DNA of 64,000 nt from the NCBI RefSeq assembly GCF_000248055.1, contig NZ_BAFC01000084.1:1-64000 (forward strand). Direction: 5' to 3'. This DNA comes from Gordonia sputi NBRC 100414. GTDB taxonomy: Bacteria; Actinomycetota; Actinomycetes; Mycobacteriales; Mycobacteriaceae. Below are positions 41,572 through 49,492 of the stretch, one piece after another. Every line of letters starts with the position of its first letter. Within the stretch, counting starts at the first letter, position 1. Below the pieces are notes generated by a model. That model had not been told where the DNA came from. It was given only the letters and a program-made list of their open reading frames with translations, and did not search any database. The position numbers were made by a program, and so were the translations under genes.

Positions 41572-44500
41572 CTACTCGCCGGAACGGCTGCGGCGCAACA
41601 ACTCCTGCACGCTGATCTGGCGGTTCTCGCCGGGATTCTCGTCTGCGCGCGCGTGCCGATCCGACGATCGACTCGGTCCGTCGTCGGTCCGCTGACGCCG
41701 CGGCGGTGGGGTGCGGGTCTCGTGATCCTCGCTCGGTGCGACGGGTTGCTGCGCTCGGCGTGCCGCGTCGGGCGAGAGTCCACGCTCCATCGGCGACTGT
41801 GAACCCTCGGGTGCGCGCCGTTGCGACGCCCTCGCCTGCTCCGGTGACAGCGACGCGACGAGCGGACGCTTGCCGGTCTTGTCGAGGTCGGGGCGTCGAC
41901 CCAGCGGCGACGGGCCCGCGGCGCCGGTCTGTGGCTGGTTCAGGCGGATGCCGCCTTCGCCGAGCATCCATCCGCCCGTGTCGGGACGGTCGGACTTCTG
42001 ACGTCGCGGTGCCGACGGGCGAGTCGAGCGCGCAGTACGTACCGGCTCGATCTCGTCGAGCGTCTGGGCGGGACGTTGATCGCGCAGCGCGGGGCGTCGA
42101 TCCGACGGCGGCTGCGACGGCCGGGTGCGCGCGGCTGGGTGCTGGGCGGCTGGGTGCTGGGCAGCGGGAGGTTGGGCTGCCGGGGGTTGGGCAGGTGGTT
42201 GCGCAGCACGACGCTGTGTCGGCTGGGGCGTGGGGCCCGACCGGGGTGCAGTCGGGCGGGGTGCCGACCCTGCGCGTGTGGAGCGTGTGGCCGCACCCGC
42301 CGAGACCGTCGCGGCAGCACGCGGAGCCGCTCGCATGGCGGTCGTCGGTACCTCGGCGATCAGCGTGCCCGCACGCATACCCTGCGTGCCGGCACCGGCA
42401 CCTGCACCGACGAGCTTCGCGCCGGGCTCGTCGTCGAGGATCGTTTCGCCGAGGCCGATCTTGCGTTGGACGGTCTTCATCCACCGCGGTGCCCACCAGC
42501 AGTCGTCACCGAGCAGCTTCATCGTCGACGGGACGAGCAGCATACGGATGATGGTGGCGTCGAGGATGAGCGCCGCGATCATGCCGTAGGCGATGTACTT
42601 CATCATCACGATCTCGGACAGTCCGAACGCGCCCGTCACGACGATGAGGATCGCCGCGGCGGCCGTGATGATCCGACCGGTGTGCGCGGTACCGACGCGA
42701 ATCGCTTCCGTGGTGCTCGCGCCCTTCTGTCTCGCTTCGACCATGCGGGACAACAGGAATATCTCGTAGTCCGTCGACAGGCCGAACACAATCGCGATGA
42801 TCAGCACCAGGACAGCGGCGAACAACGGTCCCGGCGTGAAGTTGGCGATCGACGCGCCGTGGCCGTCGACGAAGATCCACGTCAGGATGCCCAGCGTCGC
42901 GCCGAGGCCCAACGCCGACATCAGAGCGGCCTTGATCGGCAGCACCACGGAACCGAAGGCGAGGAACATCAACAGCCCGGTGACCAGGACGAGCAGGATC
43001 GCCATGAGCGGCAGTCGGGTGAGCAGGGCATCGATGGAGTCCTGCACGAGTGCGGGAGTTCCCGCCACCCACATCTTGATGCCCGCGGGTTTGTCGATGG
43101 CACGCAGGTCCTTGACGGCCTCGCCCGCGGTATCGCGGTTGACCAGACCCGCCGACATCTGGATGACCTGCGGACCGTTGAAGCCGTAGGTTCCGGTGAG
43201 CGCGCCGTCGTCGGCCGAGGGGCTGAACTGCTTGGTGAAGCCGGGGATCTTGTTGGCTTCGTCGGCAATCTGCTGGATCTTGGCGCCGCTGTCGGGGTCG
43301 TTGACGTCGTAGGAGATGACGAGCTTGATCTCTTCGGTGCGTTCCTTCGGGAACGCCTTGTCGAAGTCCTCCTGGGCGACACGGCTCGGATTGTTCGGCG
43401 GCAGATAAGCCTCGCTGATGCCGCCGAACTTGATGCCGCCGATCGGGATGGTGAGGACCAGCAGGATCAGGACGGTCGGCACCGCGGTGGCGATGGGATG
43501 GCGCATGACCCACCCCGACAGGCGGCCCCAGAAACCGTTCTCGATCTCCGCCTTGGTCTTCGTGCGTCGGAGGAACGGCAACCCGAAGGCGTCGATCTTC
43601 GGTCCGAGGATGCTCAGGATGGCCGGCAGCACGGTGATCGAGAGGATCGCGGCCAACGACACCGAGAAGATCGCGCCGTACGCGACGGACTTCAAGAAGC
43701 CCTGCGGCATCATCAGCAGACAGGCGATGGCGGCGACGATGATCGTCGCCGAAAAGACCACGGTTTGTCCCGCGGTCATCACGGTTCTTCGTACCGCGGC
43801 CTTGGTGCTGTAACCCTCGGCGAGTTCTTCTCTGAATCTGCTGACGATGAACAGGCCGTAGTCGATCGCGATACCGAGGCCGATCAGCGTGACCACCGAT
43901 TGCGCGAAGATATTCAGCTCGGTGAGCTGGGCGATGATGTTCATGATGCCCAGCGAGCCCGCGATCGTCAGACCACCGATGAACACCGGGAGACAGGCGG
44001 CGATGACACCGCCGAAGATGAAGAACAGCATCACCGCGACGAGCGGGAGTGCGATCACCTCGGCGCGTCGGATGTCGTCGTCCATACCGCTGGCCATCGC
44101 ACCGGCGACGGGTTGCAGGCCTGCGAGTTGGAATCGGGTGCCCTCGAGTCCGTACTTACCGGGATCGTCGACGACGCCCTGCAGGAACGGTTCGATCTTC
44201 TTGTAGTTCGCGAGTACCGAGGTGTCGTCGTTGCCCGCGACGCCGATACTGATGAAGGCCTGCTTCTTGTCGGCGGTGAACGTCCGTGACCTGATGGTGT
44301 CCTGCGCGGCCTTCTGCGCGACCGTGTCGTCCTTCAGATAGAAGGGGTCGATGATCTCCTGGTTGTTGCGTAGCGCGTTCTCGTAGGCCTGCTTATCGGT
44401 TGAATCGGGAGCGGCCGCGGCGCGCTGCACCACATCGGGATGTTGCCTCAGAAGATCGTCGACGACCTGCTCGACCTTGCTTCCGAACTGCTTGTCGTCG

Positions 44501-44742
44501 ACCAGCGTGCCTGCGGGCGGGGTGATGAGGAGGATGACGTCGGAGCGGTGGTCGCGGCCGAAGGCGGTGTCGGCGACGACCGAACCCTTCGACGACTGGG
44601 CTGTCGGATCGAACCAGCCGCTCTGCGACAGGTGATTGCCGAGCCCGAGTCCGTAGAGGCCGAGGCCGCCCATGATGGCGACCAACACCGCAATGACGGC
44701 AAAGCGCATCCGGAAGACGAATGTGCCGATGGCTCCGAACAC
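41572..44742 (-). CDS. mmpL3: Trehalose monomycolate exporter MmpL3
   Basis: A 1056-residue RND transporter expected to move trehalose monomycolate across the inner membrane for mycolic-acid outer-membrane assembly. The match to MmpL3 is strong throughout: proton-relay pairs Asp294-Tyr295 (GLGIAIDYGLFIVSRFREE) and Asp658-Tyr659 (GLSTDYEIFLLSRMVEAR), VRRTVMTAGQTVVFS, GGISEAYLPPNNPSR and KLLGDDCWWAPRWMKTVQRKIGLGE at the end of the transport core. The cytoplasmic tail (about residues 785-1056) is longer than in M. tuberculosis (944 in total), low-complexity, P/A/Q/R-rich, with PPAAQ/HPAAQ repeats. The neighbourhood, NYN gene then trmB upstream, equals Rv0206c-Rv0208c. Should be essential. Confidence 0.95.
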   Translation of the reverse strand: MFGAIGTFVFRMRFAVIAVLVAIMGGLGLYGLGLGNHLSQSGWFDPTAQSSKGSVVADTAFGRDHRSDVILLITPPAGTLVDDKQFGSKVEQVVDDLLRQHPDVVQRAAAAPDSTDKQAYENALRNNQEIIDPFYLKDDTVAQKAAQDTIRSRTFTADKKQAFISIGVAGNDDTSVLANYKKIEPFLQGVVDDPGKYGLEGTRFQLAGLQPVAGAMASGMDDDIRRAEVIALPLVAVMLFFIFGGVIAACLPVFIGGLTIAGSLGIMNIIAQLTELNIFAQSVVTLIGLGIAIDYGLFIVSRFREELAEGYSTKAAVRRTVMTAGQTVVFSATIIVAAIACLLMMPQGFLKSVAYGAIFSVSLAAILSITVLPAILSILGPKIDAFGLPFLRRTKTKAEIENGFWGRLSGWVMRHPIATAVPTVLILLVLTIPIGGIKFGGISEAYLPPNNPSRVAQEDFDKAFPKERTEEIKLVISYDVNDPDSGAKIQQIADEANKIPGFTKQFSPSADDGALTGTYGFNGPQVIQMSAGLVNRDTAGEAVKDLRAIDKPAGIKMWVAGTPALVQDSIDALLTRLPLMAILLVLVTGLLMFLAFGSVVLPIKAALMSALGLGATLGILTWIFVDGHGASIANFTPGPLFAAVLVLIIAIVFGLSTDYEIFLLSRMVEARQKGASTTEAIRVGTAHTGRIITAAAAILIVVTGAFGLSEIVMMKYIAYGMIAALILDATIIRMLLVPSTMKLLGDDCWWAPRWMKTVQRKIGLGETILDDEPGAKLVGAGAGAGTQGMRAGTLIAEVPTTAMRAAPRAAATVSAGAATRSTRAGSAPRPTAPRSGPTPQPTQRRAAQPPAQPPAAQPPAAQHPAAQHPAARTRPSQPPSDRRPALRDQRPAQTLDEIEPVRTARSTRPSAPRRQKSDRPDTGGWMLGEGGIRLNQPQTGAAGPSPLGRRPDLDKTGKRPLVASLSPEQARASQRRAPEGSQSPMERGLSPDAARRAQQPVAPSEDHETRTPPPRRQRTDDGPSRSSDRHARADENPGENRQISVQELLRRSRSGE

Positions 44743-44878
44743 GCCGACTCCTTTCGAGAAAATCTCGCCGAGATAGTTGCCGAGATTGTTTCAGTGGTGC
44801 CTGAGTGCTTGCTGAGGTTTGGCAATGAGGCTAGGGGCTGGGTGCTGGGGTTTCCGCCCCGAGCTGACGGGCGCTCTC
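44743..44878. other. 136-bp mmpL3 upstream region
   Basis: It lies between the NYN gene stop and the mmpL3 start on the minus strand and should hold any mmpL3-specific promoter. I see no palindrome or clear promoter elements. A short GC hairpin near 44845-44865 has no T run. Confidence 0.4.
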
Positions 44879-45688
44879 TCAGCGGAGAAGCGCGCGCAGC
44901 GGGCGGAACGGGGTGAGCCACGCTCCGTCGTCCGGCAGTGAGTCGAGCCCGATGCGGGGCAGTGGCTCCCGGAAGACGCCGGGAATCTCCTCGAGATCGA
45001 CGAACTCGAGCCCATCCGTGGAGAGCGCCCAGCTCACGTGTTCGCGGAAACCGATGACCGTGACCGGAACGCCTTCGGCGGCGATCTCGACCAGCGGATC
45101 CCGGAACGCCTGACCATCCGCGGAGGCGACGATCAGCCCGGCTAACCCAACAGTGTGCCTGCGAAGTTCGATGTGGTCGAGCATGTCGGGGTCCACATCG
45201 CTGTCCTCGGACAGTTTCGGCTTGGCGAAAACCGCGTACCCGACGTTGCGCAACGCGTCGACCCACGGCCGCACGACGTCGGCGCTACCAGGCACGATAT
45301 TGGTGAAGACCGTCGCCTCGGGTTCGATCTGGACCGCGGCGTCGGCCGTCGTCGAAATGTCGTCGACATCACTGTTGTCGTCGCTGCTGTCGTCACCGCT
45401 GCTGTCGTCGTCATCGCTATCGCCGTAGGCATCGGTGGCGTCATCGCCGACGGAGTGATCGTAGGCCGCGACCGCTGCCTGTGCAGAGATGTCGGCGGTG
45501 CGCTGCAGCAACCAGCGGCCGAGTGCGTCGAACCGCGGTCGGTGCGCCGCCGTCGGTCGTCCGCCGAGGATGGACCCGAGGCCCATGTCCATGTTGGGGG
45601 CGTCCCAGACCAGGAGGACGCGCTGCGCGCCGCTCTGTCCGGAGATCGTGTCGGCGAAGCGTGCGGCCGATCCACGGGTGTCGGTCAT
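44879..45688 (-). CDS. NYN domain (PIN-like nuclease fold) protein
   Basis: A 269-residue NYN-domain protein equivalent by position to Rv0207c. The domain begins RVLLVWDAPNMDMGLGSILGGRPTAAHRPRFDALGRWLLQ (about residues 23-62), where the first Asp is a conserved metal-ligand position, and continues after an insert with GLAGLIVASADGQAFRDPLVEIAAEGVPVTVIGFREHVSWAL, the late acidic strand of the fold. The insert (about 84-112) is almost pure Asp/Ser and probably disordered. Such proteins are proposed RNases acting on tRNA or mRNA, in keeping with the coupled trmB gene. ATG overlaps the trmB stop by four bases. Confidence 0.83.
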   Translation of the reverse strand: MTDTRGSAARFADTISGQSGAQRVLLVWDAPNMDMGLGSILGGRPTAAHRPRFDALGRWLLQRTADISAQAAVAAYDHSVGDDATDAYGDSDDDDSSGDDSSDDNSDVDDISTTADAAVQIEPEATVFTNIVPGSADVVRPWVDALRNVGYAVFAKPKLSEDSDVDPDMLDHIELRRHTVGLAGLIVASADGQAFRDPLVEIAAEGVPVTVIGFREHVSWALSTDGLEFVDLEEIPGVFREPLPRIGLDSLPDDGAWLTPFRPLRALLR

Positions 45689-46566
45689 CAGCCTTCGCCG
45701 CCTGTCGGGGTGTCTGGAGCTTCGGGGTTGTCCGGGGTTTCTGGAGCTTCAGGGGTTTCGGGGTTGTCTGGGGCGTCTGCCGTCCCCTTCTCGCGGGGTC
45801 GGACGTACACGAACTCGTTGACCTCGCGGCCCTCGCGCTCTGCGCGACCCTCGAACTTGGTGGTCGGACGTTCGAGGGAGATCGGAACCCCCGTCGTCGC
45901 GGGTACGACGTGGACGCGCTCGGGGTTCTGGGTCGCGAGGATCTCGGCGATCCACTCCGCGTAGTCGGCATGGTCGGTCGCGATGTGCAGCACGCCGCCG
46001 GGCCGGAGTCGGTCAGCCATGAGTTCGATGGTGCCCCGTTGGACGAATCGACGCTTGTGATGGCGCGATTTGGGCCAGGGATCGGGAAAGAAGAGTCGGA
46101 TCGCGGTGAGCGATTCGGAGGGGATGAGCTCACGCAACACGACGACGCCGTCGCCGCGGATCATGCGCACATTGGTCAGGCCTGCGCGGTCGACGAGACC
46201 GACGAGCTGTGCAAGGCCCGGCTTGTAGACCTCGACGGCGATCACGTCGACGTCGGGTTCGTCCGCGGCCATCGCGGCCGTCGAGATGCCGGTTCCGCTG
46301 CCGATCTCGAGGACCCGGGGTGCCTCGCGCCCGAAGAGGGCGTCGAAGTCGATGGGTGGTTCCGGGGTCTGGGCCGGGTCGGTGGCCAGGTCGCGGCCAA
46401 GCACCGGCCACAGCGTCTCCCAGTTGCGCTGTTGGCCCGGCGTCAGCGAGCCGCGGCGGAAGCGGAAGCTGGTCACGCGTGGGTAGAGGCGTGACGCGTC
46501 GCCTTGGCCGTTGGCCGGTCCGGGGGAGGAGTTCACCGGTCCATCGTGGCCCATCGGGTCGGTCAT
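45688..46566 (-). CDS. trmB: tRNA (guanine46-N7)-methyltransferase TrmB
   Basis: A 292-residue SAM-dependent enzyme forming m7G46 in the tRNA variable loop. SAM site [34 protein letters not shown] and the TrmB-specific [20 protein letters not shown] are intact, as is the closing region [19 protein letters not shown]. The last 35 residues are a P/E/T repeat tail ([19 protein letters not shown]) beyond the family length. ATG at 46566 (MTDPMGHDG) is used; the frame is open further upstream. Order trmB-NYN-mmpL3 as in mycobacteria (Rv0208c-Rv0206c). Confidence 0.93.
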   Translation of the reverse strand: MTDPMGHDGPVNSSPGPANGQGDASRLYPRVTSFRFRRGSLTPGQQRNWETLWPVLGRDLATDPAQTPEPPIDFDALFGREAPRVLEIGSGTGISTAAMAADEPDVDVIAVEVYKPGLAQLVGLVDRAGLTNVRMIRGDGVVVLRELIPSESLTAIRLFFPDPWPKSRHHKRRFVQRGTIELMADRLRPGGVLHIATDHADYAEWIAEILATQNPERVHVVPATTGVPISLERPTTKFEGRAEREGREVNEFVYVRPREKGTADAPDNPETPEAPETPDNPEAPDTPTGGEG

Positions 46567-46669
46567 GCACACCTCGACACCCGCTTGTGCAATCTGCTGC
46601 GCCACCTCGCCCAACTGCGACTACCCTTCCACCAGGGAAGATGGGCCGGTCTTGAGCGGGGGTGAGTGC

Positions 46670-47548
46670 GTGATCGATCCAACGGGTCCGCTCGCGCTCG
46701 CACTGTCGTCGGGATCGATCGGGCAGCTCGTCGCGCCCGATTCGCCCGCTTTTGCCACGCTCGACGCCGCCGCCCGGCGCTACGTGCAGCCGCTGTCGGT
46801 TGCGGTGGTCGGTCGTCGTGGGGTGGGTCGCGACACGATGGCGCGTGCGTTGTCTGAGCGCTTCGGTGTCGCGGCATTCGTGGCCGAGCGTGGGTCCGGC
46901 GTGCTCGCCGGCGCCGATCTGCGAGTGCATGTGCTCGCCGGAGCGCCACGACGTGCCGACCACGAGATGCTCGGCGCCTCGCCACGCGAACGGACCGTCG
47001 TCGTCCTCGGGAAGGCCGACACGCTCGCAGCCGATGCCGTTTCCGGCGCAGCCGATGCCGTTTCCGGCGCAGCCGATGCCGTGGCCGGGCTCGTCCGCGC
47101 CGCGAGTGAGTCGCTCGGCAGGCCCGTCGTCGCGGTCTCGCAGTTGTCGGCGTGCGCCACGGTGTCCGACGACGAGTTCGAGTTCCTCCGCCAACTTGTC
47201 GCCGACGATGAGGTGATGCCGTCGATGTCCGGCCACTTTCTCGCGCCCGCACGGCCTGCGCAGTCGCAGATGCGCGCCGACCTGCTTCGACGCCTCGACG
47301 CGGCCGGTGTCGCGCGTGCGCTGAGCCTTGTGGCCGTCGCCGATCCCGCGGCCGGCAGCGCGTCGACGCTCACCGGGTATCTGCGGGCGACGAGCGGATT
47401 CGACGCTCTGCGGGAGGCGTTCGCGGCGTGCATGCCCGCGGTCGTCGCGCATCGGGGTGCGCAGGTACGCGCATCGCTCGAGCTGGCCGCTGCGGCCGGC
47501 GCCGACCGTGACAGCGTCGAACGCCTCCTGTGCACGGGAGGTGTGTGA
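46670..47548 (+). CDS. Degenerate GTPase-like protein, Rv0209 position
   Basis: A 292-residue protein with no firm family. A P-loop-like element, VAVVGRRGVGRDTMARAL (about residues 44-61), has Arg where the Walker A Lys should be, and VVVLGKADTL (about 109-118) resembles a G4 N/TKxD motif with Gly in the first position. This suggests a dynamin-like or small-GTPase ancestor that has lost normal nucleotide binding. An in-frame 21-bp triplication encodes AADAVSG three times (47027-47089). GTG at 46670 is preceded by GGGGGTGAG. It is coupled to the next gene, whose ribosome-binding site (GGGAGG, 47536-47541) lies inside it. Position equals M. tuberculosis Rv0209. Confidence 0.65.
   Translation: MIDPTGPLALALSSGSIGQLVAPDSPAFATLDAAARRYVQPLSVAVVGRRGVGRDTMARALSERFGVAAFVAERGSGVLAGADLRVHVLAGAPRRADHEMLGASPRERTVVVLGKADTLAADAVSGAADAVSGAADAVAGLVRAASESLGRPVVAVSQLSACATVSDDEFEFLRQLVADDEVMPSMSGHFLAPARPAQSQMRADLLRRLDAAGVARALSLVAVADPAAGSASTLTGYLRATSGFDALREAFAACMPAVVAHRGAQVRASLELAAAAGADRDSVERLLCTGGV
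47027..47089 (+). repeat. In-frame 21-bp triplication
   Basis: GCAGCCGATGCCGTTTCCGGC occurs twice in identical form (47027-47047, 47048-47068) and a third time with three changes (47069-47089). It encodes AADAVSG, AADAVSG, AADAVAG in the GTPase-like protein. Identity of two copies implies recent slippage. Confidence 0.85.
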
Positions 47549-47549
47549 C

Positions 47550-48929
47550 GTGGGTTCCGAGTTGTCGACGCTCGACGCCGCCGATTCGGCGGCGGGTGTG
47601 ATTCCGACCCCGGGTGTGATTCCGCTGTATCGGGTGGCCGTGGCTGCCGCCGAGGGTGTCGACGTCGAGCCTCTGGTGGAGGCGTGTCGGGCGGTCGCGG
47701 CGTCGAAGGAGGGTCCGACCATCGACGTCGTAGCGTTCGATCCGGACCGCGACAATGCGCGCACGCATGCTGCGGTGCTGGTCATCGACCCGGCATCGGC
47801 GGTCGTCGACGATGAGGACGTCGCCGCGCTGCGGGAGCTGACCTCGATGGTGGGGCACGTTGCGCTGGTCTGCGACCGCATCGAGTCGTTCTGGGATTGG
47901 CCGCGGATCGTGCGCGGATATCGGTCAGAACTCGATCCCGCCGGAGCGCTACCGGTCTTCGCGGTGTCGGCGGCTGCGGCGCTCGCGGGTGCCGTGGGCG
48001 AGTCGGGCATCGGCGATCTGGTCGACTGGTTCGCGACACCGAACGCTGAACCCCCTGCACGCAACCCGCAAGCACGCACCCAGCAAGCAACCGCCCCGCA
48101 ACCACCGACCCCGGCCGCTGTGGATTCCGGCGACCGCGTCGACCCCGACGCCCTGGCGATCCGTCGCGCACGGTTGTTGGCGCTCAGGGACAGGGGACGG
48201 GCCGACCGGTTGGCGTCGCTTCGCGCGGGAATCGTCCGCGTGCGTGCGCAGAGCAGCGCCGACATCGCGGCGCGGGTCCGTGCGCTCGTCGCGCGCGCCG
48301 AACACCGCGGCACCTCGACGACCGGCTCCGACGTCGAGGTCGACGCCGCCTGGCTCGACCGCGAGATCGGACGTCTCGTCACCGACCTGGACGCCATCAC
48401 CCACACCCGACTCGACGCCGTCGCGTCGTCGACTCTCGTCGGACTCGACGTCGACGATCCGCCCGCACACCGCGACGACGAGCCGATCGTCGCCCGCCGC
48501 GATCTGTCGTCGGGCCGACGAACCGGCGAGGACGCGATGGTGCTGTTGATCGGTGCGTCGACGGGTATCGGAATCGGCAGGCTCGCGGTCGCGCCGCTGG
48601 CATCGGTGCACACGCTGCAGTGGATCAGCATGCCCGCGGCGCTGCTCCTCGGACTCGCGGTGGCGGTGTGGGTGATCCGGATGCGACGCGCGGCAACCAC
48701 GCGCGCGCAGGTGCGTACCTGGGTCAACGACGTGCTCGCCGACGTCCGCGCCCGGGTCGAGCGTCGCGTCGCCATGCAGCTCACCGAGGCGGAATCACGC
48801 ATCGGCGGCCAGGTGCTGCGCGCATACGATCGCCAGGGTCGTCGAATCGCCGACGAGATCGCCGAGATCGATCAACGTCTCAAAGAGCTCCGCGCAGCGG
48901 GCGGGGCAGTCAGTGGGGGTAGGCAGTGA
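47550..48929 (+). CDS. GTPase-fold-like protein with two membrane helices and coiled coil, Rv0210 position
   Basis: A 459-residue protein of unknown function. Residues 20-170 read like a GTPase domain without its P-loop: THAAVLVIDPASAVVDDEDVAALRELTSM, then HVALVCDRIESFWDW in the G4 place and LPVFAVSAAAAL in the G5 place. A Pro/Gln-rich linker and an Arg-rich helical region follow, then two membrane helices (AMVLLIGASTGIGIGRLAVAPL and ISMPAALLLGLAVAVWVIRM, about 330-385) and a C-terminal coiled coil ending RRIADEIAEIDQRLKELRAA. The layout recalls bacterial dynamin-like pairs such as IniA/IniC. GTG start with GGGAGG eight bases upstream. Confidence 0.65.
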   Translation: MGSELSTLDAADSAAGVIPTPGVIPLYRVAVAAAEGVDVEPLVEACRAVAASKEGPTIDVVAFDPDRDNARTHAAVLVIDPASAVVDDEDVAALRELTSMVGHVALVCDRIESFWDWPRIVRGYRSELDPAGALPVFAVSAAAALAGAVGESGIGDLVDWFATPNAEPPARNPQARTQQATAPQPPTPAAVDSGDRVDPDALAIRRARLLALRDRGRADRLASLRAGIVRVRAQSSADIAARVRALVARAEHRGTSTTGSDVEVDAAWLDREIGRLVTDLDAITHTRLDAVASSTLVGLDVDDPPAHRDDEPIVARRDLSSGRRTGEDAMVLLIGASTGIGIGRLAVAPLASVHTLQWISMPAALLLGLAVAVWVIRMRRAATTRAQVRTWVNDVLADVRARVERRVAMQLTEAESRIGGQVLRAYDRQGRRIADEIAEIDQRLKELRAAGGAVSGGRQ

Positions 48930-49276
48930 ACATCGACTCGTTCGACTTCGGAGACGTATCCGGTGAGGAGCACCGGGACTGGGGCGACTCCACCGACCCG
49001 GGTGCGCAGCCCGGTTCGCCCGCCGACAACCTGCTGATGCACGACGACGGCCGCATCTGGGATCTCGGCCCCGCCGACGTCGACACCGACGCCGACGGAG
49101 TGGCCGATTCGTTGACTCGCAGTGGTCCCGGAGGCCTGACGGTGTACACCGACAGTGACCACGACGGTCAGGTCGATCGCATCACACAGGTGGGCTCCGA
49201 CGGCTCGTTTGCCTCCCAAACACTCGACCGCAACACCGGCATCTGGGTTGCCACGGACTCGGGTCGACTCGAGTGA
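48926..49276 (+). CDS. DUF6802-like small acidic protein with Ca-binding-type repeats
   Basis: A 116-residue acidic protein. It carries two D-x-D-x-D-G type loops, DVDTDADGVADS and DSDHDGQVD (about residues 50-61 and 76-84), of the kind that bind calcium in thrombospondin type 3 and dockerin-like repeats, within a YTDSDHDGQVDRITQVGSDGSF context typical of the actinobacterial DUF6802 family. No signal peptide is evident. GTG at 48926 overlaps the preceding stop by four bases, so it ends a three-gene operon with the two GTPase-like proteins. Confidence 0.72.
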   Translation: MNIDSFDFGDVSGEEHRDWGDSTDPGAQPGSPADNLLMHDDGRIWDLGPADVDTDADGVADSLTRSGPGGLTVYTDSDHDGQVDRITQVGSDGSFASQTLDRNTGIWVATDSGRLE

Positions 49277-49312
49277 GTGGGTTCGCATAGAGCAGAAAGT
49301 CCTGGTGGTGGT

Positions 49313-49357
49313 GGGTTGCATGTCCTCGGAAATCCGACATGGGTCACCTTGCAACCC
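49313..49357. promoter_or_regulatory. Nested inverted repeat upstream of pckA
   Basis: Outer arms GGGTTGCA (49313-49320) and TGCAACCC (49350-49357) enclose inner arms ATGTC (49320-49324) and GACAT (49336-49340). It lies 136 bp before the pckA start in an otherwise featureless 216-bp gap. A regulator-binding site or a 5' UTR structure for carbon-source control is possible; there is no T run to suggest a terminator. Confidence 0.4.
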
Positions 49358-49480
49358 CCTCTGACGTGTGCGAATGTGGCCTATACCGCATCTCGTAGCC
49401 CCAGGCCCTAGCGCACGCTCGGTCACAGTATCCTGGGGATAAGCAACCCACACGGGGCGGCCAATGCGGGTCGCCACCTC

Positions 49481-49490
49481 GGAGGAGGAA
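49481..49490 (+). promoter_or_regulatory. Strong ribosome-binding site of pckA
   Basis: GGAGGAGGAA ends two bases before the ATG at 49493, giving optimal core spacing and indicating high translation, as expected for a central metabolic enzyme. Confidence 0.85.
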
Positions 49491-49492
49491 AT

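Noticed and set aside
41544..41573. Hairpin AGCGGT/ACCGCT between the response regulator and mmpL3 as a bidirectional terminator
   Set aside because: The stem is only six bases with an 18-base loop and no T run on either strand, too weak to annotate.
46130..48802. 890-codon open frame on the minus strand across trmB and the GTPase-like genes
   Set aside because: It crosses genes with credible starts, coupling and homology on the correct frames, and its translation is Ser/Arg/Ala-rich with no recognisable fold.
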